Source: Thalassospira profundimaris
GTDB taxonomy: Bacteria > Pseudomonadota > Alphaproteobacteria > Rhodospirillales > Thalassospiraceae
DNA length: 52,039 bases
Direction: 5' to 3'
Assembly (NCBI RefSeq): GCF_003326755.1
Contig: NZ_JPWH01000030.1
Span: 1 to 52,039, forward strand
The first letter of the stretch is position 1. Each line of letters starts with the position of its first letter. The notes beneath the pieces were generated by a model. The model was not told the origin of the DNA. It was given only the letters and a program-made list of their open reading frames with translations, and searched no databases. Of the stretch, positions 9,216 through 17,430 are shown piece by piece. The translations under genes were made by a program, and so were the position numbers.

Positions 9216-9440
9216 ATGGATTGGGTTCCGATCGCTTTTGGTACGTTCAAGGTTGTCGCACTCTGTGTCGCGATGTTTTTTGCCATCAAATGGCACTACG
9301 ATCAGGGCAAAAAGGGCGACCGCAAAGCCCTTTTGCGCTCTATTGCCAAAATGGCAGCACTGTTGATTCTGGCGGCGGTTGCGGTGGCGCTTATTACCTT
9401 TGGGCTTGTCCGGTGGTTCGGGCTGGATATGAGTTACTAA
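9216..9440 (+). CDS. Small two-helix membrane protein, intact copy of a repeated gene
   Basis: 74-residue protein, not recognised as a named family. Two hydrophobic helices (about 7-24 and 47-67) are joined by a charged loop (WHYDQGKKGDRKALLRS), which suggests an inner-membrane protein with a basic cytoplasmic loop. The sequence recurs in the window: copy 2 (14754-14931) is about 96% identical over the last 174 bp but lacks the first codons, and copy 3 (17431-17585) is degraded. Between copies 1 and 2 half of the six differences are synonymous (for example ttg/tta, cgg/cgc). That fits a translated gene only weakly. There is no strong ribosome binding site. It is probably real, function unknown. 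Confidence 0.6.
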   Translation: MDWVPIAFGTFKVVALCVAMFFAIKWHYDQGKKGDRKALLRSIAKMAALLILAAVAVALITFGLVRWFGLDMSY

Positions 9441-9480
9441 TACAGCGTTATGTGCTTGCTTAAGGACTGAAGGGAAAAGG

Positions 9481-11073
9481 CTAACTTTCTGCCTGCTTTC
9501 GTCCGAGGAAAATGACCGACGCAATCGCGGCCAGAATCAAGGCGATTGAGGTGGCGCTGTGAAACAGGAACCAGGGGTCGCCACCTGTTGCAGAAAAAGC
9601 CTCGCGCGCGTTCTGTTCCAGCGGTCGTGCAAGAATGAATGCAATGACGAAGGGAAGGACGGGTATGTTGCTGCGGCGGAACACGTAGCCCAGAACGCCG
9701 AAGCCCATTGTTACCCAGAGGGCGAAGAATGAGGTCTGCTGGACGTAAATTGCCGTTAAAGTGACCAATAAAACCATAGGCAACAGAATTGGTCCGGGGA
9801 TTCGGGCGAGTACGCCCATTGCGCGCATGAAGCGGCCACCGAAGGTCCAGTTCAGGATGTTCCCGATCGACATCAGGGTGAAAATGCCGAAGGCTGTAAC
9901 CAGTTCCGGGTTCACCTGGGGCGAGGTAAAATGGAAAACTTGAGGGCCCGGATTGAAGCCGCCGATGCTGTCGGCCGCAAGGATCAGAAAAACAGCCGCC
10001 GCGTTACCGGGAATGCCGAGTGACAGCACCGGGATCAAATTGGCACCGGAGACGGCAGAGTTGGCGGCCTCGGTCGCGGCGATCCCCTCTGGTGCACCCT
10101 CGCCAAAGGGCGTGTCGCCAGGTTTGCCGCGTTTGAAATGCCGCCGTGCGCCAAGGCTGTAGCCAAGCGTCGCGGCAAGGGTCGAACCGATACCGGGAAG
10201 TGCGCCGATGATCGTGCCAATGAAGGCAGAACGCGCGACATAGGGGGCGATACGGCCGATATCGCCCGGCTGGAGGTCGTCCTGGGCCGGGTCGTGCGGT
10301 GCATCTTCTTTCTTTTTGCCAAGGCGGCTTGCCTGCCAGAGACCTTCGATCCCGATCAGGATTTCCCCGATGATCAGAACGCCCAGGATCACCGAGACCA
10401 GTGAAAAGCCGCTTGAGAGATCGTTGTTTCCGAATGTCAGCCTTGGGGTCAGGGCCTGTCCCGTCCCGACAAAGGCTGTTGCAAGTCCCAGCGCCACCGC
10501 AAGCAGGCCCTTGCCCCTTGAATTGCCCATTACCGCCGCGATGAACGAGATCGAGAGGATCAGAAGGGCGGTTTTCTCGGGCAGGTCAAGATAGGCTTCA
10601 ACCGCGACAGCAAGGAAGGGCGCGCAGACAAACAGTACAAGGTCCGAGAAGGTATCGCCTGTTACCGATGATAGCTGCGCGATGCGCAGGGCCCGGCGTG
10701 GCTGACCGGCCTTTGCCATTGGATGACCATCCAGCGTGGTCATTACGGAATCCGGTGTGCCGGGCATGTTGAACAGGATCGCAGGTACTGCACCCCCGAC
10801 TGTTGCCCCTTTCATGATGCCGATCAGGAAGCCGAAAACTGGCAACAGTGCATCGGGGGTGAAGCCGAATACCGAGATCAGGATTGGCAGAGCGATCGCC
10901 ATCGCCATCGGCCCGGCCAGCCCCGGTGTCGCCCCGACCGCGATACCGGTCAAAAGGCCGCCACAAACCATGATCGGGGCAGCCGGGATGGCGATCCCGC
11001 CGAGTGTGAATAGCGGGTATCCGTTGAACACAGCAAGGATACCAAGCCAGATATAGTGAAGAACCTCGGTCAT
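9481..11073 (-). CDS. tctA: Tripartite tricarboxylate transporter large permease (TctA family)
   Basis: 530-residue polytopic permease of the TTT family (12 or so membrane segments), the transport core of a secondary, solute-binding-protein-dependent carboxylate importer. Family signatures include GATPGLAGPMAMAIALPI near 48-65, the conserved GALPGIGSTLAATLGY (about 293-308), and GAPEGIAATEAANSAVSGANLIPVL in segments. Its ATG (11073) overlaps the stop of tctB by 4 bp. Third gene of the order tctC-tctB-tctA on the minus strand, controlled from the tctC/marR divergent promoter region. Ligand unknown; the linked sulfatase suggests a sulfate ester or its product. Confidence 0.92.
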   Translation of the reverse strand: MTEVLHYIWLGILAVFNGYPLFTLGGIAIPAAPIMVCGGLLTGIAVGATPGLAGPMAMAIALPILISVFGFTPDALLPVFGFLIGIMKGATVGGAVPAILFNMPGTPDSVMTTLDGHPMAKAGQPRRALRIAQLSSVTGDTFSDLVLFVCAPFLAVAVEAYLDLPEKTALLILSISFIAAVMGNSRGKGLLAVALGLATAFVGTGQALTPRLTFGNNDLSSGFSLVSVILGVLIIGEILIGIEGLWQASRLGKKKEDAPHDPAQDDLQPGDIGRIAPYVARSAFIGTIIGALPGIGSTLAATLGYSLGARRHFKRGKPGDTPFGEGAPEGIAATEAANSAVSGANLIPVLSLGIPGNAAAVFLILAADSIGGFNPGPQVFHFTSPQVNPELVTAFGIFTLMSIGNILNWTFGGRFMRAMGVLARIPGPILLPMVLLVTLTAIYVQQTSFFALWVTMGFGVLGYVFRRSNIPVLPFVIAFILARPLEQNAREAFSATGGDPWFLFHSATSIALILAAIASVIFLGRKQAES

Positions 11074-11633
11074 ACGTCACCATTTGGCGGCAGCAGAAGG
11101 TCGGAGAAGGGTACATCGAAGATCAGGATCAGCAGTGCCGTCACCGCCAATCCCACGAGCAGCGCACGCCAACTCAGTCGACGCTCGATCAGTGACATCA
11201 GCATCGTGACAAGGAAGGTACCCCCGGTAACGAAGCCTGCATATTTCCAGGGCACGGTGTCTCGCAGATCGCGGTAGCTGGCATCGGTGCTGCCAAGCAG
11301 ATGAACCAGGCCGACGAGAGCCGGTCCCGTCCAGCGCATCAGGATCACCGATACAAGGAACAGTGCGGCGAACAGCCCCACAAACCGCAGATTGGCCAGT
11401 GAGAGATGCGGAACATCATCCTTTCCGTGACCTTCAAAAGCGATAAGAACGCCCGCCACGACCATCAGAACGAAGGCTGCGGTAGGGGCAAGTGCATCAC
11501 CAATGGAAACCCGCCCGCGCAGTTTTACGATCAGGCCGGTTGCGGTATCATCCGGCACCCAGATGAAGATCGCCAAAAGTGCCAGCAGGACCACGCCAAG
11601 GCCAAGCATCACGTCAGTATTCATACGTCGCAT
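11070..11633 (-). CDS. tctB: Tripartite tricarboxylate transporter small permease (TctB family)
   Basis: Small membrane subunit with four predicted spans (LGLGVVLLALLAIFIW; AFVLMVVAGVLIAF; FVGLFAALFLVSVILM; ALLVGLAVTALLILIF), typical of TctB. I chose the ATG at 11633 because GGAAAGG sits about 9 nt upstream; a GTG at 11639 would leave only 3 nt, and an ATG at 11624 is also possible. It lies 46 bp after tctC and overlaps tctA by 4 bp, so the three genes form an operon. TctB sequences are poorly conserved, so the call rests on membrane topology and context. Confidence 0.85.
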   Translation of the reverse strand: MRRMNTDVMLGLGVVLLALLAIFIWVPDDTATGLIVKLRGRVSIGDALAPTAAFVLMVVAGVLIAFEGHGKDDVPHLSLANLRFVGLFAALFLVSVILMRWTGPALVGLVHLLGSTDASYRDLRDTVPWKYAGFVTGGTFLVTMLMSLIERRLSWRALLVGLAVTALLILIFDVPFSDLLLPPNGDV

Positions 11634-11679
11634 GTCCACTGCCTTTCCGGGCCGAACCGCGCGTGCCTGTCACCGGGGC

Positions 11680-12636
11680 CTAGTTGGCCGAGGCGGCGGC
11701 AAGCAGGTTTTGGGAATCGGACATCAGATTGGTTAGCGTATCGTTCAGCGCCGTGCCGGTCAGAACGGCCGGTCCGCCGAAATTCTTGACGACAAGCGCA
11801 TGGGCCTGGGTGGAGGGATCGTTCAACACCTCGGCAATCGCATCGCCGAGCGCCTTGCGGGCATCGGGATCAAGGCCCTTTGGCGCGATGAACATGAAGT
11901 AACCATTTAACGTATACTTGCTGCCCAGATCGGTAATCAGCGGGGCGTCGGGTGAATCCGCCAGCCTGTGTGACACGGCGCTCGCGACATTGACCATTTC
12001 GCCCTGTTGCACGGGCTTGGATTGGGCACCGCCGACCCATCCGATGTCGAGGTCGCCGCCGCGCAGCCCATTCATCACGCCAGCGCCACCTTTGACTTGC
12101 ACGATATTGAAATCGATCCCGTTTTCCTTGCCTAAAAGGTAGGTCACATCGGCCCAGCGGTCGGTTGCAACCCCAAAACGGATCGGCGTGCCTGCCTTGG
12201 CCGCCGCCGTGATCTTGTCCCAACTGTCAAAGGCTCCCCCCTTCATGGCGACAAGCCCGGTCTGGAATGCCACGGTCGAGGCAAGCGGGGTAAAATTTTC
12301 GGTGGTCAAGCCAGGCTGGTTTGCTGACAATGCGCTGTAGGTGAGCGTTTCAGACACCACCATACCGATCGCAGTGCCGTCGGCAGGTTCGCTCTTGAGC
12401 TGCTTGGCAAGATTGAGGCCGCCATTGCCGGTGATCTGCTCGGGCAATATCTTCCAGCCATACTTGTTCTCAATTGCCTGTGCGATCAGTCGGGCCTGGG
12501 TGTCGGCCCCGCCGCCAGCAGAGAAACCAATCATCATTTTGATGGGGCCCGGGGGCGTCCAGCTTTCGGCATTTGCGGCAAAGGATAGCGATAAAAGTGC
12601 TGCCGCCAGTGTCAGCGGTTTTAGAAATTTTTTCAT
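11680..12636 (-). CDS. tctC: TctC-type extracytoplasmic solute-binding protein
   Basis: Periplasmic ligand-binding protein of the Bug/TctC family. The ATG at 12636 is preceded by GGGAGGA at a good distance and begins a clean signal peptide (MKKFLKPLTLAAALLSLSFAANA). Upstream in-frame codons to 12789 would cover the operator and are rejected. Family features are the IGFSAGGGADTQARLIAQ ligand loop after the first strand (about 36-53) and ITGNGGLNLAKQL. 318 residues, normal length. First gene of tctCBA and divergent from a MarR regulator, with a 17-bp perfect inverted repeat between them. It determines the substrate, which is not predictable from the sequence. Confidence 0.9.
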   Translation of the reverse strand: MKKFLKPLTLAAALLSLSFAANAESWTPPGPIKMMIGFSAGGGADTQARLIAQAIENKYGWKILPEQITGNGGLNLAKQLKSEPADGTAIGMVVSETLTYSALSANQPGLTTENFTPLASTVAFQTGLVAMKGGAFDSWDKITAAAKAGTPIRFGVATDRWADVTYLLGKENGIDFNIVQVKGGAGVMNGLRGGDLDIGWVGGAQSKPVQQGEMVNVASAVSHRLADSPDAPLITDLGSKYTLNGYFMFIAPKGLDPDARKALGDAIAEVLNDPSTQAHALVVKNFGGPAVLTGTALNDTLTNLMSDSQNLLAAASAN

Positions 12637-12671
12637 TTTTTCCTCCCTGATTGCCATTAGGTTTGCAGAGG

Positions 12672-12712
12672 AAAGTGGACATGTCAACGAACAAGGTTGA
12701 CATGTCCACTTT
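12672..12712. promoter_or_regulatory. 17-bp perfect inverted repeat, probable MarR operator between tctC and marR
   Basis: AAAGTGGACATGTCAAC (12672-12688), a 7-nt spacer, then its exact reverse complement (12696-12712). Each arm holds the smaller palindrome GACATGTC, so two dimer sites about 24 bp apart are possible. A TTGACA is formed in each arm in outward orientation, so bound regulator would mask promoters both ways. Best read as the operator of the adjacent MarR protein controlling tctCBA and marR-sulfatase. Confidence 0.8.
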
Positions 12713-12748
12713 AATGAGGGCAGCTTACGTGAAAAGGGGAGGACAAGC

Positions 12749-13240
12749 ATGTCTAAGGACAAGGAGCCAGTGACAGGCGGTTTTGACATTAATCTGTTGC
12801 TGCCATTTCAGATCACCCAACTCAGCACCAGGCTTGCGGCTCAAGCACGCCGCATTATCGCGCGGCACGGGGATCTGACACTACCCCAGTGGCGCATTAT
12901 CCGTATCGTTGCGGCTGGAGTTGCCAGCCGTTCGACGGCTGTGCGTAAAAGTTCCGGAATCGACAAAGGGCAGTTCAGTAAGACGATCAACGTCCTGGTT
13001 GACCAGGGTTATATCCTCACCCGACCCTGCGCCGGAGACCAGCGACAGTTCGAAATCGTGCTGACGCCAAAGGGACATGCCGCACATGAACGTCTCGCTC
13101 CTGAACTCGACGCACGTCAGCGGCATTTGATGGCGGCGCTCACACCCGATCAGCGCGCGGTGATCTTTCCGGCGATCCGTGCTCTCGCAGAGGCTGCCGA
13201 AACTATTGATTTTCTTGAGACACCCAGCACCGAGGACTGA
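12749..13240 (+). CDS. MarR-family transcriptional regulator
   Basis: 163-residue winged-helix regulator. The DNA-binding region spans about 45-105: TLPQWRIIRIVAAG, SRSTAVRKSSGIDKGQFSKT (recognition helix), the NVLVDQGYILTRPCAGDQRQ wing, and FEIVLTPKG. The ATG at 12749 has a strong GGGGAGGAC ribosome binding site. It is transcribed away from tctCBA and lies 5 bp before the sulfatase gene, so regulator and enzyme share a transcript. The long inverted repeat upstream is its likely operator. Effector unknown; it is plausibly the transported acid or the sulfatase product. Confidence 0.88.
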   Translation: MSKDKEPVTGGFDINLLLPFQITQLSTRLAAQARRIIARHGDLTLPQWRIIRIVAAGVASRSTAVRKSSGIDKGQFSKTINVLVDQGYILTRPCAGDQRQFEIVLTPKGHAAHERLAPELDARQRHLMAALTPDQRAVIFPAIRALAEAAETIDFLETPSTED

Positions 13241-13245
13241 TCATC

Positions 13246-14676
13246 ATGCCCCGATCCAAGAACCTTCTCGTCATCATGTCGGACGAGCACCAAGCCCGGG
13301 CGATGGGCTGTGCGGGGGCGTTCGTAAAGACGCCGAACCTAGATGCACTGGCCGCGCGCGGTGTGCGGTTTTCCAATGCCTACACGCCATCGCCGATTTG
13401 TGTGCCTGCCCGCGCGGCCTTTGCCTCGGGGCGGTATGTTCATGATATTCGGCTCTGGGACAATGCCATGCCCTATACCGGCAAGCCTCGCGGCTGGGGG
13501 CATGCGCTTCAGGACCAGGGCACGCGGGTTGAGTCGATCGGCAAGCTGCATTATCGCGCGGCAGAGGACCCGGCGGGGTTCGATGTCGAGCATATTCCGA
13601 TGCAGGTGGCCGGTGGACATGGCATGGTCTGGGGATCAATCCGGCGCGAGGATGAACGTGTGGTAAAGGATGGCCGCATGCTGGGCGATTATATCGGTCC
13701 TGGTGAAAGCAATTACACCCGGTATGATACCTCTGTTGTCGAGCGCACGGAGGAATGGCTGGCGGCTGCAGCGCAGGACCAGCGTCCCTGGTGTCTCTAT
13801 GTTGGTCTTGTTGCGCCGCATTTCCCGCTGATCGTTCCGCAGGAATATCTTGACCTTTATCCAGCCGATAGCCTGCCTCCGTTGAAGCTGCACCCGCGCG
13901 ATGGCTACGTTCATCATCCGTGGGTTGCCAAGCAAGACACCGCACTTGCAGGTGATATTGCGATGAAAGACGAGGCAGAGCGGCAACTGGCGCGCGCCTG
14001 TTATTATGCGCTTTGCACCTGGATGGACAACAATGTTGGCCGGATTGTTAAAGCGTTACAAGCACAAGGCCTGCTTGATGAGACGACCATCATCTATACC
14101 TCGGACCATGGCGACAATGTTGGTGCCCGTGGCCTGTGGGGCAAGTCGAACATGTATGAGGAATCGGTTGCAGTCCCGTTGATCTTGGCCGAACCAGGCT
14201 GCACATCTTCGGTCTGTGCCACCCCGGTCAGCCTGCTTGACGTTTCCGAAACCATCGTCAGTCACTTTGGTGCGACATTGGAAGGCGATCGGCCGGGGCG
14301 TTCGCTCTATGACATCGCGTCGGAACCCGAGGCTCCTGACAGGGTGATTTTCAGCGAATACCATGCAGTCGGTGCGGTCTCGGCCTGTTACATGTTGCGT
14401 AAGGGAGGCTGGAAACTGATCCATTATCACGGTTTCGCGCCCGAGCTTTTTGACCTTGCGGGCGATCCTGACGAAACTGAAAACCGGGCGGAAGATCCGG
14501 CCTGCAAGCATATCCTCGATGATCTTTACCGGGAACTGAATGCCATCTGTGATCCTGCGGCGATGAACGATTTGGCCTTTGCCGATCAGGACGCCCTGAT
14601 CGAAGGTTATGGCGGGCGCGAGGTGGCGATGAATATGGGTGCCCCGGCCGCAACCCCGCCACCGCAGGTGAACTGA
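13246..14676 (+). CDS. Type I sulfatase (formylglycine-dependent)
   Basis: Sulfate-ester hydrolase of the alkaline-phosphatase superfamily. N-terminal metal site SDEH (12-15); the sulfatase signature CVPAR at 52-56, whose Cys52 should be converted to formylglycine (Cys type, needing a modifying enzyme not seen here); and the distal metal motif TSDHGDNVGARGLWGKS near 285-302. 476 residues and no signal peptide, so it is probably cytoplasmic and acts on imported substrate. Overall layout is close to choline-sulfatases and arylsulfatases, but the substrate cannot be fixed. In one transcript with marR; the divergent TTT transporter may import its substrate. Just downstream lies the truncated copy 2 of the small membrane gene. 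Confidence 0.9.
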   Translation: MPRSKNLLVIMSDEHQARAMGCAGAFVKTPNLDALAARGVRFSNAYTPSPICVPARAAFASGRYVHDIRLWDNAMPYTGKPRGWGHALQDQGTRVESIGKLHYRAAEDPAGFDVEHIPMQVAGGHGMVWGSIRREDERVVKDGRMLGDYIGPGESNYTRYDTSVVERTEEWLAAAAQDQRPWCLYVGLVAPHFPLIVPQEYLDLYPADSLPPLKLHPRDGYVHHPWVAKQDTALAGDIAMKDEAERQLARACYYALCTWMDNNVGRIVKALQAQGLLDETTIIYTSDHGDNVGARGLWGKSNMYEESVAVPLILAEPGCTSSVCATPVSLLDVSETIVSHFGATLEGDRPGRSLYDIASEPEAPDRVIFSEYHAVGAVSACYMLRKGGWKLIHYHGFAPELFDLAGDPDETENRAEDPACKHILDDLYRELNAICDPAAMNDLAFADQDALIEGYGGREVAMNMGAPAATPPPQVN

Positions 14677-14753
14677 CGTTCGCAAGATACGTTGCTTCGC
14701 TGGTCGCCGGGCGCGCCTTCACCGATATGATCACCGCGCAGCCGTTACACCTG

Positions 14754-14931
14754 CTGTGTCGCGATGTTTTTTGCCGTCAAATGGCACTACGATCAGGGCA
14801 AAAAGGGCGACCGCAAAGCCCTTTTACGCTCTATTGCCAAAAGGGCAGCACTGTTGATTCTGGCGGCGGTTGTGGTGGCGCTTATTACCTTTGGGCTTGT
14901 CCGCTGGTTTGGGCTGGATATGAGTTATTGA
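14754..14931 (+). pseudogene. 5'-truncated second copy of the small membrane-protein gene
   Basis: This segment matches 9263-9436 in the same orientation with about six substitutions in 174 bp. The match starts abruptly at the CTGTGTCGCGATG block, inside codon 16 of the intact gene, and ends at the stop codon. An ATG at 14764 could still give 55 residues containing the charged loop and second helix. It lies 77 bp after the sulfatase stop. The arrangement (full gene before a module, 3' part of the same gene after it) looks like the scar of an insertion or a recombination duplication. Confidence 0.75.
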
Positions 14932-14956
14932 ATTATTGCGTTATTGACTGCGCAAT

Positions 14957-15658
14957 TTAGGGCCGGTCAGTCTCTCGTGCCATCTGTTCCGCGACCTGTT
15001 TCAGATAATCTTCAAGTGTTTTGCCGTATTCGGGCTGGAAGCTCTTTCCGGTAGGCTCACAGCTTTGCATCCGGTCAATTCGGAAGGCTCGAAAGCTGTT
15101 GCGCATTTCGCACCAGGCAGAACATGTCCAGACCTGGCCCCAATATTCGATTTGCAAAGGGCAAATGACGCGGGTGGAGGCCCGGTCATCCAAAGATCGA
15201 TAGTCGATCTGAAGTTTATGCCCTTCCCGAATGGCGCGACGGATTAGGGGCATATGTTTGAAGCCTGTCTGTGCGCGCTTGAACGCATAAACGCCAAACC
15301 CCCAGGATTTTGGTGCCTGCCGGCGGTTTGACGCTTGTTCGCCGACTTTTTTCATGACCGAAGCCGCAGCGGCTTGCAGTTCGTTATCGGCAGCTTCCTG
15401 TACAATGGCCATGCCCAGGCTCAGGGCCTCAAGCTCGGTAAATGACAGGGCGATGGGCGGAAGAAAGACCGGTTCGCGCAGCAAATAGCCCACACCGCGC
15501 TCTCCGTCTATCGGGACGCCAGAGGCAACCAGCGTGTCGATGTCCCGATAGACGGTGCGGATGGAAACGCCAAGCGCATCGGCGATGTCACGGGCAAGGT
15601 GGAGCCGCCCGTCCCGGACGATCTCGACAATTTCCGCAAGTCGCTCGCTACGCCGCAT
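14957..15658 (-). CDS. WYL-domain (YafY/DeoR-type HTH) transcriptional regulator
   Basis: 233 residues. The N-terminal HTH_11 domain (1-60: MRRSERLAEIVEIVRDGRL, ARDIADALGVSIRTVYRDID) is followed by a GERGVGYLLRE wing and a WYL-like C-terminal domain (about 140-210; KLQIDYRSLDD, EYWGQVWTCSAWCEMRNSFRAFRIDRM). Proteins of this layout are usually one-component repressors or activators that sense a small ligand through the WYL domain. It follows the ABM-domain gene by 7 bp on the same strand, so the two form an operon. The inverted repeat at 16015-16051 upstream is the likely binding site. Confidence 0.88.
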   Translation of the reverse strand: MRRSERLAEIVEIVRDGRLHLARDIADALGVSIRTVYRDIDTLVASGVPIDGERGVGYLLREPVFLPPIALSFTELEALSLGMAIVQEAADNELQAAAASVMKKVGEQASNRRQAPKSWGFGVYAFKRAQTGFKHMPLIRRAIREGHKLQIDYRSLDDRASTRVICPLQIEYWGQVWTCSAWCEMRNSFRAFRIDRMQSCEPTGKSFQPEYGKTLEDYLKQVAEQMARETDRP

Positions 15659-15665
15659 GATTGTG

Positions 15666-15971
15666 TCAGCTAAGGGCTACTTCCAGCTCGGAATGCGTGA
15701 GCTGAACAGTCGGCCCGTTAATGGCGGAAAGGAAGGCGGCGTTGCCGCGGATTTTACCAATTTCGGCGGCAGCAGATTTTGCTGCGTTCATATTTTCCCA
15801 CTGAACATGCTCGATCCATGTTCCATCCTCGGTGCGGGAAAGACGGCGGCATATGAAACCCGGACAGGTTTGAAGCCAGGAACTCATTTCCCTGGCGGCG
15901 GCAATAAAATCTTCGCGGCGAACACCGTCATTGAGCGTGAAGGTGACGGTTTCGATGACATTCTTCGACAT
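15666..15971 (-). CDS. Antibiotic-biosynthesis-monooxygenase-like (dimeric alpha/beta barrel) protein
   Basis: 101-residue protein with the pattern of the ABM/ferredoxin-like dimeric barrel: strand (NVIETVTFTLNDG), helix (REDFIAAAREMSSWLQ), CPGFICRRLSRTEDGTWIEHVQWENM, a second helix rich in Ala, and a final strand. Such proteins act as small oxygenases, isomerases or ligand-binding partners; no catalytic residue can be named here. It is first in a two-gene operon with a WYL regulator, 43 bp after a strong inverted repeat. The pairing of a YafY-type regulator with an ABM protein is common, so the regulator probably controls it. Function unknown. Confidence 0.7.
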   Translation of the reverse strand: MSKNVIETVTFTLNDGVRREDFIAAAREMSSWLQTCPGFICRRLSRTEDGTWIEHVQWENMNAAKSAAAEIGKIRGNAAFLSAINGPTVQLTHSELEVALS

Positions 15972-16014
15972 TGGATACTCCTGTTTGTCTAACCAAGCGG
16001 TCGTGCATCATTAC

Positions 16015-16051
16015 GTCATCCCAACTGCCAGAATATGTCAGTTGGGATGAC
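16015..16051. promoter_or_regulatory. Inverted-repeat operator upstream of the ABM/WYL operon
   Basis: GTCATCCCAACTG (16015-16027) and its exact reverse complement CAGTTGGGATGAC (16039-16051), spacer 11 nt. It is centred about 60 bp upstream of the ABM start codon, where a regulator site is expected, and it is the only strong dyad in this spacer. Likely target of the WYL regulator. The rest of 15972-16271 shows no gene. Confidence 0.7.
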
Positions 16052-16271
16052 AGGTCCAGAAGTAGCGCGCTTGAGACGCGGATGACGGAGAAAACACGGT
16101 TTCAAACGGAGGCGTCGTTTTGAAGTCCTGCTACCTGCTGTTAAACAGGTTGTGCCGCGCAACGCCTTTTAGCCTCAGAAACAGGCGCGATTTTCCCCAT
16201 TGAACGGGGGCGAGGGATCGCTCTTAATACGAGCAGCGCCATAAAAGGCGTGCGGTTGGTGAAGGCAGTGT

Positions 16272-17291
16272 ATGATGCGTATCAGAAACATCCTGTTCGT
16301 TATATTTCTTGTGATCGTTATTGTGGCATCTTTGCTGCTTTGGCGATTAAATGATCTCGACCTGGATGGACGCCGCCACGAGGATTTTTCTTTTACCGCC
16401 AATGGACTGCATTTGGCCGGGACATTATGGCTGCCCGATCGCCCCGCATTGGCAGCACTGGTTCTGGTGCATGGCGATGGCCCGCAGGATAGAACCTCGC
16501 AGGGCGGCTATGCGCCTTTGGTCAATAGCTTGCTCGATGCCGGTATTGCCGTCGCGTCCTGGGATAAACCCGGCATTGGTGCGTCGCAAGGGAACTGGCT
16601 TGCACAATCGATGGAAGACCGGGCTGATGTCGTGCGCAAAGCACTGGTGATACTTAAGGGGCATTTCACGCATATATCTGTTGGCGCGATGGGGTTTTCA
16701 CAGGCGGGATGGGTGATACCAAAGCTCTCGCATCGCGAGGCTGACTTCGCCGTTCTCATCGGCGGTGCCGTTTCCTGGCAACAGCAGGGCGATTATTACA
16801 CCGATACGCGGCTGCGGCTGGCAGGGGTACCAACAGAGGAGCGCAAGCGTGAGGTGGCACGGTTATCGCGCAGCGATGATGGTTTGTTTGGAAAACAGCA
16901 GGTTAATCGTGTGGATCTTCCACCTGACCTGACGCCAGAGCGTTGGGCCTTCATCCGAAAAAAACGTCATGCGGATGCGACAAAAGATCTGCGCGGATTT
17001 GATGTGCCCTTGCTGGCCCTCTGGGGGGCGAATGATCTGAATGTTGATGCCGCGCATGATGCCGCGATCTATCGTGAAACCGTCCTGTCCAATAACGCGG
17101 CAAATCGTATCATTGTCGTACCGAACGCCACACATGGCCTGTTAAAATCAGCGCCATATAACGCGCAACTTACCCGTCAATGGCCGTGGTATGTGACATT
17201 AAGATTTCTTCTTGAAGGTCGCCATGCCTGGGCGCCGCGTGTTCTGGATACGATCTGTAACTGGATTGCGGCGCGCGGGACAGGATGGTAA
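16272..17291 (+). CDS. Alpha/beta hydrolase with N-terminal membrane anchor
   Basis: 339 residues. One membrane segment at 5-25 (NILFVIFLVIVIVASLLLW), then an alpha/beta-hydrolase fold: the LVHGDGPQDR oxyanion-region strand (about 64-73), a DKPGIGAS loop, the nucleophile elbow GFSQAG (Ser about residue 140), the acid in WGANDLNVD, and the catalytic His in NATHGLL. All three triad residues appear present. The anchor suggests it sits on the periplasmic face of the inner membrane or is exported. It is monocistronic by spacing. It resembles esterases/peptidases of the acyl-CoA-thioester/dienelactone hydrolase-like group; the substrate is unknown. Confidence 0.8.
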   Translation: MMRIRNILFVIFLVIVIVASLLLWRLNDLDLDGRRHEDFSFTANGLHLAGTLWLPDRPALAALVLVHGDGPQDRTSQGGYAPLVNSLLDAGIAVASWDKPGIGASQGNWLAQSMEDRADVVRKALVILKGHFTHISVGAMGFSQAGWVIPKLSHREADFAVLIGGAVSWQQQGDYYTDTRLRLAGVPTEERKREVARLSRSDDGLFGKQQVNRVDLPPDLTPERWAFIRKKRHADATKDLRGFDVPLLALWGANDLNVDAAHDAAIYRETVLSNNAANRIIVVPNATHGLLKSAPYNAQLTRQWPWYVTLRFLLEGRHAWAPRVLDTICNWIAARGTGW

Positions 17292-17310
17292 TTTACCGGG
17301 AGCTGGTTGG

Positions 17311-17430
17311 GATCAGATCCTGCAAAACTATATTGACATATTCAAGCAATACTGAACAGTTAGAACTATTCACCGTCCCGTTTAGCATCTCATGAACAAT
17401 ACTTCCCGGATTATTGAGCCGCTTCTTGTA
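17311..17430 (-). pseudogene. Decayed 5' fragment of a second dihydroxyacetone kinase gene
   Basis: Read on the minus strand, this stretch gives a peptide that aligns without gaps to the first about 40 residues of the dhaKL product at 8883: YKKRLNNPGSIVHEML against SKKLINNPKNVVREML, then SSN.SVLLEYVNIVLQ against SSDELALLEHANVALL. The DNA aligns position for position with 8761-8880. The start codon is lost and the frame ends after the fragment, so it is a relic, older than the small-gene copy 2 judging by its divergence. Confidence 0.75.

Noticed and set aside
14727..14960. 77-codon frame across the second small-gene copy
   Set aside because: It is out of frame with the intact gene; the membrane-protein reading starts at 14764 in another frame.
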